From Methanorbis rubei (GTDB taxonomy: Archaea > Halobacteriota > Methanomicrobia > Methanomicrobiales > Methanocorpusculaceae): 64,000 bases of DNA. A program made the translations under genes and the position numbers. Each line of letters begins with the position of its first letter. Within the stretch, counting starts at the first letter, position 1. Below the pieces are notes generated by a model. The model saw only the letters and a list, made by a program, of their open reading frames with translations, searched no databases and was not told the DNA's origin. The stretch lies in assembly GCF_032714495.1 (NCBI RefSeq), contig NZ_JAWDKB010000002.1:186001-250000 (forward strand). Reading direction: 5' to 3'. This document shows, piece by piece, positions 17,077-24,980 of the stretch.

Positions 17077-17637
17077 ATGCTGGAATATCTCATCCCCACT
17101 CTTTTGATCGCAGTCGGCCTTGCGATGGATGCATTTTCCGTCTCGCTTGCCGGTGGTGCCTCGCTGAAAAAAGATGTTGCCAAGACCGCTCTTACCGCAG
17201 GTCTTCTGTTTGGATTTTTCCAGTTTGCGATGCCTTTGATCGGCTACGTGATTGGTGTCCCGATCACCAACCTCATCGACCCGTACGGGTACTGGATCGT
17301 CTTCTTCCTCTTCTTATTTGTCGGAGGAAAGATGATCTATGACGCACTCTTCGGAGGCGAAGAGGACGGCATTGATCTCACCGGCTGGAAAGTTCTCGCT
17401 GTCCTCGCGATTGCGACAAGCATCGATGCACTTGCAGTCGGTGTGAGTTATGCACTGCTTGGCCAGGCAATTTTTCTCGCAGCGGTCATCATCGGCATTG
17501 TCACGTTTGTGTTTTCTGTTGTCGGAGTTTTTGTCGGCAGCAGACTTGCAGGAGTTTTCGGCAACAAGATGGAGATCTTCGGCGGAGTCATTCTGATTCT
17601 GATCGGCTGTATGTTTTTGCTGGAAAATATTCTGTAA
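17077..17637 (+). CDS. mntP: Manganese efflux pump MntP
   Basis: A 186-residue, six-helix inner membrane protein of the MntP/YebN family. It is built from two inverted halves with signature acidic residues in LAMDAFSVSLAGG (first half) and ATSIDALAVGVSYALL (second half), which line the Mn2+ path in characterised members. The start 4 bp after the DUF1894 stop is chosen; an upstream in-frame ATG lies inside that gene. The gene ends 1 bp before the convergent surface-protein stop. Its link to the two DUF proteins is positional only. Confidence 0.9.
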   Translation: MLEYLIPTLLIAVGLAMDAFSVSLAGGASLKKDVAKTALTAGLLFGFFQFAMPLIGYVIGVPITNLIDPYGYWIVFFLFLFVGGKMIYDALFGGEEDGIDLTGWKVLAVLAIATSIDALAVGVSYALLGQAIFLAAVIIGIVTFVFSVVGVFVGSRLAGVFGNKMEIFGGVILILIGCMFLLENIL

Positions 17638-17638
17638 C

Positions 17639-18727
17639 TCAGCGGCGGCAGAGCATCGCCGCGACTCCTGCCGCAGCAAAAATTCCTGCAAACACAAATG
17701 ATGCGGACTGCTGCGGAGGGGTTGGCACGCTCGCGGTTCTGGTCGGAACGGTTGTCGGCTGTGTGACAACTTCAGCTGTCGCGGTTGGTGTTGGCGTTCC
17801 AAAGACCTCACTCGGAAGTTTTGTCACATTCTCTGCAAAACCTACGGCATAATAGGAAAATCCCGGAGACTTTGCCGCATACCAGTCCATTCCCGCCTGC
17901 TGTCCTTCCCCTTCCCAGACATAGGAGGTCTCAAGTTTTTCCCATGCATTGGTGTAGCGGAGAAGTTCAATGTCATATCTTGGATCAAAACCTGCGTCAG
18001 TTACCACACCGACCGGTACACCGAAGAGGAAATCAACCTCTTCGATCGAAGAGGTTGGAATGTTCTCGACTTTCATGTCGTAGAGCGCGGTGTAGGGCTG
18101 GGCCGGAGTCGGTATCGGGTTTGCAGATTTCTGCGGGATCATTACAATTTCCGCGTTCTGGGGAATGACTGCACCGTTTGTGGTCACCGTGATGAGGCGG
18201 ATGTAGGGTGCGTCGTAAGGATTTCCAAACGTGAACTGTGCTGTGGTTCCCCCATTGAGAATGATTGGATACGCGTCAGAGAAGAGGAGGGTGTACTGGT
18301 TTGGATGTTTTGCATAAATTGAGTCCTGATATGAGTCGCCGCCGACATCCCCTACATTCAGCTGGAGAGTGATTGTCTGCGGGGCTCCGTTTGTGTAGTA
18401 GACTGATGGAACATGATAGGTTATGCTGAACAGTCCCTGAACGTTACCGAAGTTCAGCTGGACGATCTCTTTTCCTGATGGTTTGATTAAGTAGAGGTTT
18501 GGAACGGTGGTGTCCCAGGTTCCTCCCGGGTACTGGATTGCCCCGATCCAGACCGTGCTGCCGTACGGGATGATGACGGTTGAGCCGTTCGGGTAGACCT
18601 GCACCGGAGACGAGTCGTCGTAGCCGGAAAAAGATACGGTGAGGGTGTTATCATATACTACTGCCGCCGCAGGACTTGCCAGAAGGAGGAGTATTACACA
18701 GAGGAGAGGAAGGTATCGATAATGCAT
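17639..18727 (-). CDS. Secreted surface protein with pre-PGF-like region
   Basis: A 362-residue exported protein: signal peptide (about 1-22, ending SPAAAV), a long beta-rich ectodomain of the sort seen in methanogen S-layer-like proteins, then ETSYVWEGEGQQAGMDWYAAKSPGFSYYAVGF. That segment resembles the PGF-pre-PGF domain that precedes archaeosortase signals. A Thr/Pro-rich linker and a C-terminal hydrophobic helix ending CRR follow. Asn-x-Ser/Thr sequons (NGST, NVTK) could be glycosylated. It converges on mntP with almost no gap. Specific function unknown. Confidence 0.75.
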   Translation of the reverse strand: MHYRYLPLLCVILLLLASPAAAVVYDNTLTVSFSGYDDSSPVQVYPNGSTVIIPYGSTVWIGAIQYPGGTWDTTVPNLYLIKPSGKEIVQLNFGNVQGLFSITYHVPSVYYTNGAPQTITLQLNVGDVGGDSYQDSIYAKHPNQYTLLFSDAYPIILNGGTTAQFTFGNPYDAPYIRLITVTTNGAVIPQNAEIVMIPQKSANPIPTPAQPYTALYDMKVENIPTSSIEEVDFLFGVPVGVVTDAGFDPRYDIELLRYTNAWEKLETSYVWEGEGQQAGMDWYAAKSPGFSYYAVGFAENVTKLPSEVFGTPTPTATAEVVTQPTTVPTRTASVPTPPQQSASFVFAGIFAAAGVAAMLCRR

Positions 18728-18814
18728 ACCAGTCCTTTTTCCGTCTGAGATTATTTAAGTATCTGATAGACCAGATTTGCATTGGTGTTTTTGAGCCGCC
18801 CAGGTGTTGTCTAT

Positions 18815-18897
18815 TAATTCTTGCCTCCCACGGAGCAATGAACAATACCGAACACTGTTTGCCAATAAACGAATTTATGGGCAAAACCCGTGGGAGA
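18815..18897. repeat. CCCACGG inverted pair with shared 19-mer
   Basis: A short fold-back with outer arms CTCCCACGG and CCGTGGGAG. Its core contains CCAATAAACGAATTTATGG, which is found exactly again at about 52991. The gene gap on either side (18728-18921) has nothing else I can recognise. Confidence 0.5.
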
Positions 18898-18921
18898 AAT
18901 ACGAATAAAAAATGCAGTGTG

Positions 18922-19410
18922 TTACAGACCTAAGAGTGAACTGGTGCGGTTCATCGACTCCTGCATTCGAGCAAACGCCCCGTCCCAGTCGATGTCGTTG
19001 ATGGTCTGATTTTTGTCCCTGTTGGTTAAGGGCATGTTGAAGATGTTGTCCATGAATGCGGTGAGGTTCTGGCTTTCGTCGTTGATCTCAGGCATTGTAA
19101 GTCCGGAGTCATTCACAAATGACATGTTGAGACTGCCTTCAGGATTCAGAATTCCTGCGGCAATGTCATCGGCCTCTGCTTTTGTTACGCCGTCCTTGGA
19201 GAACACCATGCCGAACAGTTCGAGCTTAACATTGAATTTATCCTGAATGGAACTGTTGGAAAACATGTTTTCGTAGACCGGCGTTATGGTAATTTTTCCA
19301 ATCGACTGGTTGCCAAGCGTGATGTCGGTCGTCTGGTCCCCGATGCATCCTGCCGAAAGGACGGTAAGGACGAGGATTGCGATGACTCCTGCGGCAACCG
19401 AAATTTTCAT
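18922..19410 (-). CDS. Predicted lipoprotein, unknown family
   Basis: A 162-residue secreted protein with a lipobox-like signal (VLTVLSAGCIGD, Cys22), so it is probably lipid-anchored outside the membrane. The mature part is rich in Asn sequons (NQS, NSS, NMS, NLT, NQT, NRT) and acidic residues, and contains no recognisable domain. It lies next to a shared 19-mer repeat upstream of the surface-protein gene. Similar lipoprotein signals occur in two other genes of this window (SAGCIG at 49341 down, MAGCVTT at 62802 up). Confidence 0.65.
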   Translation of the reverse strand: MKISVAAGVIAILVLTVLSAGCIGDQTTDITLGNQSIGKITITPVYENMFSNSSIQDKFNVKLELFGMVFSKDGVTKAEADDIAAGILNPEGSLNMSFVNDSGLTMPEINDESQNLTAFMDNIFNMPLTNRDKNQTINDIDWDGAFARMQESMNRTSSLLGL

Positions 19411-19604
19411 AGAAGGATGGTTGCATGTGAGCAGGAATAAAGATTTGCTGGGAATCGGTTTTGTTCCAAAAAAATATCTGGAATAACCACGGAATGCACT
19501 GAGTTACACGGAGTTTCACAGAAAAATAAAATCACATGTATTGCAATTTCGCAAAAATGCACGGAGAACGCCTGCGGCGCCGGAATGCACGGGATATTTT
19601 TTGA

Positions 19605-19956
19605 AATAGGACTTACGCGGTGTAATTCTGCGAAGTAGTGAGACTGTCAAAAATGATTTTTCAACACAACTCCCATTATGATTTTTAAACACGAACCACA
19701 CGAAAAAACACAAAACATAAACTCACAAAATAGTACGAAAAACACGAAATAGGAGTTTAAATACAGCAATTGTTGATTGATTTCAGCAAAAATATTTTCT
19801 GATCATCGTCTTTACTTTCAGATCTTAGGAGACATGCAGTGACTGAATCTGCATTCAATATCCTATTTCGTGTTTTTCGAAATATTTCGTGAGGTAAATA
19901 ATTCGTGTTTTTTCGTGTGGTTCGTGTTTAAAAAATCACACCGCGTAAGTCCTATT
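19605..19956. repeat. Inverted-repeat element, family R2, copy d
   Basis: Ends AATAGGACTTACGCGGTG and CACCGCGTAAGTCCTATT match exactly as inverted copies. It is inserted between the arms of an R4 repeat and is itself split by R6. Confidence 0.75.
19687..19931. repeat. R6 inverted repeat (AACACGAACCACACGAAA type)
   Basis: Arms of about 70 bp begin AAACACGAACCACACG and end CGTGTGGTTCGTGTTT. They surround about 105 bp of unique AT-rich sequence (19756-19860) with no open frame of note. Confidence 0.65.
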
Positions 19957-20124
19957 GAAATAATGAAATAAATTTTCTCGGAAATCTTTCCGTGCATTCC
20001 GGCGCCGCAGGCGTTCTCCGTGCATTTTATTCCGTGAAGCTCTGTGATATTTCCGTGTGATCTGTGGTTATTCCAAGCGAGACCAAAACAAAAAATCTCA
20101 CAAAAAAGAAAAAAAATATTTTTT

Positions 20125-21591
20125 TTATTTCGCCATGATATCCATCACAATCTTACCGTACGCCGGTCTTGTGATAAGGACACCGATCAGAATACCAAGG
20201 ATGCTGATGATGGCAAAACCCTTGAGGGTCGAGAGGTCCATCAGGACAAGCGGGAACATGGCGATGATAACCGTTGCCGCAGACGTCGTGATGATAGTCA
20301 GAGCCCGCGTCAGCCGCTTCATGTACAAAGCCTGCGAGGGAACCTTTCCTTCATGCACCACTTCGTCCGTGATGATCACCAGCTGATCGATACCGGTTCC
20401 AAGAACCGCGATCAACGCAGCAATCGCCGCAATATCCAGCTGTTGGATGAAGACTGCAATACCGAGCAGGATAATAATCTCTGCCACGTTTGTTGCAATC
20501 ATCGGCAGAACAATCTCAATGACCCGGTAGCGGAGATAGACCATAATTGCGACGGCCGCAAGGGCTGCAATACCTGCGATCAGACAGACGAGCTTGAAGT
20601 AGTCGCCAAGCGTCGCAGACGTTGATCCGGATCCTGCAATCTCCACCTGCACCGGCAGTGCGCCTGCACGTAAGTGAATCTCCAGTTCCTGAGCCTGTTT
20701 CTGTCCTGCCTCACCTGCACCGGTTCCGGCATACAGACTGTTTACCGCATGGGTTGCAATCTGCATCGCAAGATCATTCGAGAGCGGGGCACTGTAAACC
20801 TCCTCGCCGTCCAGATACATATTCAGATTATGTGCCTGCGGGTTGGTGGTAGCTCCGTACTGAATCGCTGCCTGCTGCAGAGCCTTTGCTCCGTCATTGT
20901 TGATGTTGAATCCGACACCCCAGTTGTTGGAACCTGCAGGATTCTGCGTCGGGTTCTGCACAGATGCGACCGCATCGCCGTAGAGAACATGAGCCGTCTC
21001 GTTACCAGAGGTAACGATTCTGATCTCAAAGAGACCCTGCTTGCCGACAAGCTGCTGGGCGGTCTGCATGTCAACGCCCGCCATCTCAATGCGGACATAC
21101 TGGGAGACACCGTTGGTGTTTGCCAGAGTATTGACTTTGACGTCGCTCGTTCCAAGACTGTTGACCTTGGACTCAAGAATTCTCTTCACGGTATCCGCAG
21201 TCGCGGAGCTGACACCTTTTTCATAACCGATGAAGGTCGCGCCCGCCGCTTCAACTGCGGCACGAAGCTCTTCTTCGGTTGCTTTCTTCTGGACCTCCAG
21301 ATGATACTGATCTATTGGTACCACTGTGCAGTCAAGCTCAGCTCCCATCTTTTCAGCAACTGCATTCACGTCTGCTCCCGAGCCGATCGTGACAACTTCT
21401 GCCTGGAACTCAAGCTGGATCCATGAACCTCCGTCGAGATCAAGACCGAACTGAAGGTTGGTCATTGCATCGCCGCGGTCGCCGAACGGAACAAAGATTG
21501 CAACAAGGGAGATGATGACAAGGATGATGACCAGAAGGACACGCAGATCCTTAACGGTTGAAAGCCATCCTGGAGTTTTCTTTTCGCTCAT
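20125..21591 (-). CDS. secD: Protein-export membrane protein SecD
   Basis: Part of the SecDF complex that uses the ion gradient to help pull exported proteins through SecYEG. The 488-residue protein has an N-terminal membrane segment, the FGLDLDGGSWIQLEF motif of SecD, a large external loop, and a C-terminal RND-like bundle of six helices including LIAVLGTGIDQLVIITDE, with the conserved acidic residue. It overlaps secF by 4 bases and follows it, the archaeal gene order. The first external P1 region is shorter than in bacteria, as expected for archaea. Confidence 0.93.
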   Translation of the reverse strand: MSEKKTPGWLSTVKDLRVLLVIILVIISLVAIFVPFGDRGDAMTNLQFGLDLDGGSWIQLEFQAEVVTIGSGADVNAVAEKMGAELDCTVVPIDQYHLEVQKKATEEELRAAVEAAGATFIGYEKGVSSATADTVKRILESKVNSLGTSDVKVNTLANTNGVSQYVRIEMAGVDMQTAQQLVGKQGLFEIRIVTSGNETAHVLYGDAVASVQNPTQNPAGSNNWGVGFNINNDGAKALQQAAIQYGATTNPQAHNLNMYLDGEEVYSAPLSNDLAMQIATHAVNSLYAGTGAGEAGQKQAQELEIHLRAGALPVQVEIAGSGSTSATLGDYFKLVCLIAGIAALAAVAIMVYLRYRVIEIVLPMIATNVAEIIILLGIAVFIQQLDIAAIAALIAVLGTGIDQLVIITDEVVHEGKVPSQALYMKRLTRALTIITTSAATVIIAMFPLVLMDLSTLKGFAIISILGILIGVLITRPAYGKIVMDIMAK

Positions 21592-22493
21592 GATTTCGAC
21601 CCCTTAATCTTTGGTTTATTATTTGTTTCAGGCTGTTTTTTCTCGTCCTCTTTTTCCAGATAGATGCGGAGAACTCCTGCGTTGAATGCCCAGGTGAAGA
21701 TCATATCGCAGATCAGACCAATGATTAGAACCGCCGCAATATTGTAGAGCGTCGGGACCTGGCCGATCAGGGCCACAATAAACATGGCAACAATTGCCCC
21801 GAGCGTTGTGGTGGTCATGATGAATCCGGTGTGGAACGCGCCTGCCATTTTTTCGGCAAGTTTTCCCTGACGTTTGAGTACTTTACTCGTGAGGAGAATG
21901 TTACTGTCGACCGAGTAACCAATCAGCATCAGAAGTGCTGCGGTGGTTGCAAGGGAGAGTTCGATTCCGACAACATTCATGACGCCTGCGGTGATGGTGA
22001 TGTCGGCGACTCCGGCAAACACGACTGTTGCTGCAGGGATGAGTTTGCGGAATGCAACAAAGACTACAATCGCCATGCCGATGAAGGCAAAGAGGATTGC
22101 AATCATTGCCTGAGACTGAAGGGTTGCTCCGAAGTTTGCACCGATCTGATCGATGCTTGCGTCAGGGTATTTGGCGAGTGTGTCTTCGTTGAACTGCATC
22201 ATCTCTTCGTTGGACATGGGCCCGAACTTGAGATAGTATCCTCCGCTGCCGACTCCTCCGTCAATGGACTTTAAGGGGTAGTCTGCGTAGTATGCGGCGA
22301 TCTGTTCTTTGGTATCGGTGGTGTGAATTGTCACGGCGGTACCGCCGGCAAAGTCGATGCCGGGGGTGACGGGCATGCCGGTGGTCACGAAGGTGAACCC
22401 GACGATGGCCGCGGCAACAAGGAAGATCAAAAGCGGGATGAGCATCATCCGCTTTGGATCATATTTGTTGATATCATACCGGGGTAGTTCCAT
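21588..22493 (-). CDS. secF: Protein-export membrane protein SecF
   Basis: A 301-residue partner of SecD. Its N-terminal helix is followed by TPGIDFAGGTAVTI (the SecF DFxGG motif) and five further membrane helices, with LLMLIGYSVDSNILLTSKVLKR as the conserved cytoplasmic-loop region. A charged Lys/Glu/Gln-rich tail ends the protein (EDEKKQPETNNKPKIKGSK). It is first in a two-gene operon. The flavodoxin-ferredoxin gene lies 85 bp upstream in the same direction but is probably separate. Confidence 0.93.
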   Translation of the reverse strand: MELPRYDINKYDPKRMMLIPLLIFLVAAAIVGFTFVTTGMPVTPGIDFAGGTAVTIHTTDTKEQIAAYYADYPLKSIDGGVGSGGYYLKFGPMSNEEMMQFNEDTLAKYPDASIDQIGANFGATLQSQAMIAILFAFIGMAIVVFVAFRKLIPAATVVFAGVADITITAGVMNVVGIELSLATTAALLMLIGYSVDSNILLTSKVLKRQGKLAEKMAGAFHTGFIMTTTTLGAIVAMFIVALIGQVPTLYNIAAVLIIGLICDMIFTWAFNAGVLRIYLEKEDEKKQPETNNKPKIKGSKS

Positions 22494-22578
22494 AGCTTAG
22501 TACTATTGATTCTCAAAGGATAAAAGAAAGCCCTACTGTATTCATGATATCAGCAGGAAAAATAGGATGAATTAATGG

Positions 22579-23397
22579 TTATTGTTTTGATTCGTCGTCT
22601 TTCATGCCTTTTTGTGCTTTCATGTCGGCGACGGTTGCGTTGGGGTGGTGATATCTTGGGCGGTCGTCGCTTTTTCCTCCGCAGGAGATGGCTTCAACCG
22701 GGCAGAACTGCAGGCAGGCAAGACATCCTTCGCAGTGGTCGAGCCACTGTTTTTTGCCTTTCTGGAGTGCTTCGATGTTGTTGACCGGACAGACATCGCG
22801 GCAGATGAGGCAGCCGTTGCAGCTTGGGCTGACGACGAATTTTTTGCCGAATTTGGGAATTCTATTGATGAATGGTTTGTACATCACGAACTTGAGGAGC
22901 TTTCCCGGGATGGTGAGATCGATCGGTCTAGGTTGGCGTTTGCTAACTGCGTCGACGAGGACGGCAACTTTTCTGAGTGCGTCTTCGCGGATGGCTTTCT
23001 GCTCAGGTTTTGCTGGCGGTGCAGACATGGGGATGTAGTTGTCGGGCATCCGTATCCACCATGCTGCGTTGAGGTCGTGACCGCTTTGTTTGGCGAGGGC
23101 TGCTATTTGTTTGGTGGGCGAGCCGAATTTTCCTCCTTCGGTGACGATGGAGAAGACGTAGCCTGCTTCTTTGAGGTCAAGTATTTTGAAGAAGTTTACG
23201 ACGATGTTCGGCAGGCCAAGTGCGTAGAGGGGATAGACGATGCCGATGTTTGCATCTTTTGGCGCATGTACTGTTTCTCCTTTGAGCATGAGCATAGGGA
23301 TGGGGACGAGTTCGGTGTCCGCCAGCCGGTCGGCTATGGCTTTTGCAACCGCGAGGCTGTTGCCTGTGCCGGTAAAGTAGTAGAGTATTGTTTTCAT
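22579..23397 (-). CDS. Flavodoxin-ferredoxin fusion (EFR1 family)
   Basis: A 272-residue cytoplasmic electron carrier with an N-terminal flavodoxin domain (YYFTGTGNSLAVAKAIA, the FMN phosphate loop) and a C-terminal pair of [4Fe-4S] motifs, CNGCLICRDVCP and CEGCLACLQFCP. Fusions of this kind occur widely in anaerobes, and their partners are mostly unknown. A short His- and Lys-rich tail (PRYHHPNATVADMKAQKGMKD) follows the cluster domain and may be flexible. Likely role: passing low-potential electrons between ferredoxin and a flavoenzyme. No dedicated partner is adjacent. Confidence 0.85.
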   Translation of the reverse strand: MKTILYYFTGTGNSLAVAKAIADRLADTELVPIPMLMLKGETVHAPKDANIGIVYPLYALGLPNIVVNFFKILDLKEAGYVFSIVTEGGKFGSPTKQIAALAKQSGHDLNAAWWIRMPDNYIPMSAPPAKPEQKAIREDALRKVAVLVDAVSKRQPRPIDLTIPGKLLKFVMYKPFINRIPKFGKKFVVSPSCNGCLICRDVCPVNNIEALQKGKKQWLDHCEGCLACLQFCPVEAISCGGKSDDRPRYHHPNATVADMKAQKGMKDDESKQ

Positions 23398-23509
23398 GGT
23401 GGTGATCGGCCGGTCTTTTTGGTATAGGTATGAGGCCGGCGTTCCTCCTGTGAATATATTTGTCGGATGTGTGGTTATAGATTGTGCTGAGATTTGTGCT
23501 ATGTTTATT

Positions 23510-24412
23510 TTATTTAGTTGCTCTCAGCAATCCTCGACGGAAATAGGGTGGTTTTGCGTCGATAGAGAGTAATGTATATCCATGTGATGGTACCGTGGCG
23601 AATCCATGGGAGCGTAGCAAAGCTCCTAATGTTTGCTCATCGTCCGCTTTATGATAGGTACAGGTAACAACTTTCTGGAGTTCTTCTGATTCTAATATTT
23701 TATCAGCCCCGAGGAGCACGCGTTCCTCATATCCCTCAACATCAAGTTTAAGGAAATTTGGATACTCTTTTTCCGCGAAAAAATCATCTAAGGTGATATT
23801 CATATCATCAGTAGTGTCTGATAGATATTTTTTCACGATGCTTACCCTCTCTTTCCAAGGGGCGAAGGTAGCATTAAGAGGTTCCATCCACACTTCATCT
23901 GGTTCAAACAGATAGAGTCTCTTACAGTTTTCCACGATGGCCAGACCAAAGTTTCCCTCAGCAACACCACAGTCCACAACGATACTTCCATCATCGATAG
24001 TGAACTTCTCGGAAAGGTATCGATGGGGACATAGTGGGTGTTGTTCAATTTCCTGGAGACCAAAGTAGTATTCTCTTATTTTATCAGTAGTCCATGTTTT
24101 GGGAAAATATAGGCGTCTATTGTCTAAAATGGTGTATTGAAGATCTAATTTTTCATCAGTGAACACTTGGGTATTTGTGAATTTGTGTTGATATGTCTCA
24201 CTTCTATTGTCAGCCCATTCGTATGGGTAAATCATGAATCCTCGGTGTTTAATCCCCTCTAATGCTTCCAATAACTCGACATTATCTGGGCTATTGTTTG
24301 AATAGTGTCTTCGAATAAGAGACATTTCCTTTCTGTGCAAATAATTGCGAGCTATTGGATATAGTCGATTCGGCAATAATTTTTTAGCGATAGTTATTAT
24401 TTTATTGTTCAC
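23510..24412 (-). CDS. FkbM-family SAM methyltransferase
   Basis: A 300-residue protein with the FkbM methyltransferase core: GSIVVDCGVAEGNFGLAIVE (SAM-binding motif I), LYLFEPDE (acidic strand) and ITLDDFFAEKEYPNFLKLDVEGYEERVLLGADK (the conserved LDDF...KLDVEG block). FkbM enzymes O-methylate sugars, glycans or polyketides. Base composition is clearly more AT-rich than the neighbours and codon choice differs (ATA, AGA, TTA frequent), which suggests recent acquisition. No glycosyltransferase lies nearby, so its substrate is open. It borders a gap with other mobile remnants. Confidence 0.8.
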   Translation of the reverse strand: MNNKIITIAKKLLPNRLYPIARNYLHRKEMSLIRRHYSNNSPDNVELLEALEGIKHRGFMIYPYEWADNRSETYQHKFTNTQVFTDEKLDLQYTILDNRRLYFPKTWTTDKIREYYFGLQEIEQHPLCPHRYLSEKFTIDDGSIVVDCGVAEGNFGLAIVENCKRLYLFEPDEVWMEPLNATFAPWKERVSIVKKYLSDTTDDMNITLDDFFAEKEYPNFLKLDVEGYEERVLLGADKILESEELQKVVTCTYHKADDEQTLGALLRSHGFATVPSHGYTLLSIDAKPPYFRRGLLRATK

Positions 24413-24576
24413 TCATCCTCACCATCATGCGTATTAGGTAACTCAAATTACTGCGAAATGCAATTCATTGAAATACTTAATAGTATTTGGAATTACTATG
24501 TTTAATGATTTTCCTCAACCTATATTACATATATGACCTGTTCTCTTCGGTCTGATGAAAACCCGGACAGATCACC

Positions 24577-24675
24577 ATGCGGATGCCTAAAGATCTGGTC
24601 ACCAAAATCGATATTCTCAAAGAAAAAGAAGAAGTCGACCGCTCAATCATCAGTACTTTGAAGTACATTACATAG
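24577..24675 (+). pseudogene. Remnant of a ribbon-helix-helix (CopG-like) antitoxin gene
   Basis: A 32-codon frame reading MRMPKDLVTKIDILKEKEEV then DRSIISTLKYIT. The PKDLV..KID pattern and the 'EEVDRS' turn match the first strand and helix of CopG/RHH antitoxins, but the second helix is cut by a stop. A TATA-like stretch precedes it (about 24527-24537). No toxin gene is adjacent. It could be an intact mini-protein, but truncation is the simpler reading. Confidence 0.4.
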
Positions 24676-24792
24676 TAGTAGTAGTAGAGAAAATAATTTG
24701 AAAAAAAATTCGATGCGGCGTTTGATGCCTCGAGAGCATCTCATTCAATTTTTTTCTGAAAAATGTAGATGGTTGAGATATATAAATCGCAT

Positions 24793-24898
24793 CCCTACAA
24801 TGGCCTTGCACATAAAGTGATCATCCTGCACACAAAGTCAATTGATTGCACATAAAGTGGGGTGTTTGCGAGACTTTATGTGCAAGGCCCCCTACAAT
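24793..24898. mobile_element. 88-bp miniature inverted-repeat element with 9-bp target duplication
   Basis: Perfect 17-bp terminal inverted repeats GGCCTTGCACATAAAGT (24802-24818) and its complement (24873-24889), flanked on both sides by CCCTACAAT (24793-24801 and 24890-24898). Two further direct copies of the end word (TGCACACAAAGT and TGCACATAAAGT) lie inside. This is the structure of a non-autonomous insertion element with nearly intact footprints, so the insertion is recent. No transposase with matching ends is in the window. Confidence 0.75.
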
Positions 24899-24926
24899 CT
24901 GCTCACTGATTCGTGGAACAACACAA

Positions 24927-24974
24927 ATAAAATCGCCATTGGCGTTTTTTTTTAATTCGCGCTATTCGCGTTTC
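24927..24974. repeat. Single R1 arm, copy b
   Basis: Contains ATCGCCATTGGCG, a T run, then TTCGCGCTATTCGCGTTTC, the right arm of the R1 element. The left arm is missing. Confidence 0.6.
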
Positions 24975-24980
24975 ATATTC

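Larger units (their letters stand above)
19481..20074. repeat. Three-level nested inverted repeat (R4 around R2 around R6)
   Basis: Outer arms of about 85-110 bp (R4: AATAACCACGGAATGCAC..., with GAGAACGCCTGCGGCG) lie at 19481-19592 and 19990-20074. Inside is a complete R2 element, and inside that a third pair of arms (R6). The flanking lipoprotein and secD genes are undisturbed. The 714-bp gap between them holds only this structure and short AT-rich joins. Confidence 0.75.
24413..24980. other. Accessory gap: gene remnant, miniature element, solo R1 end
   Basis: A 568-bp gap without a complete gene. In order it holds a short RHH gene remnant, a TAG-repeat run (24673-24686), an 88-bp miniature inverted-repeat element with a target duplication, and a single R1 arm next to the EamA stop. 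The composition is AT-rich throughout. Confidence 0.6.

Noticed and set aside
22494-22578. SecDF and the flavodoxin-ferredoxin as one operon with a joint role
   Set aside because: Same direction but an 85-bp gap with promoter-like AT content, and no known functional tie.
24673-24686. TAG microsatellite as a phase-variation tract
   Set aside because: Only four to five units and no open frame across it.
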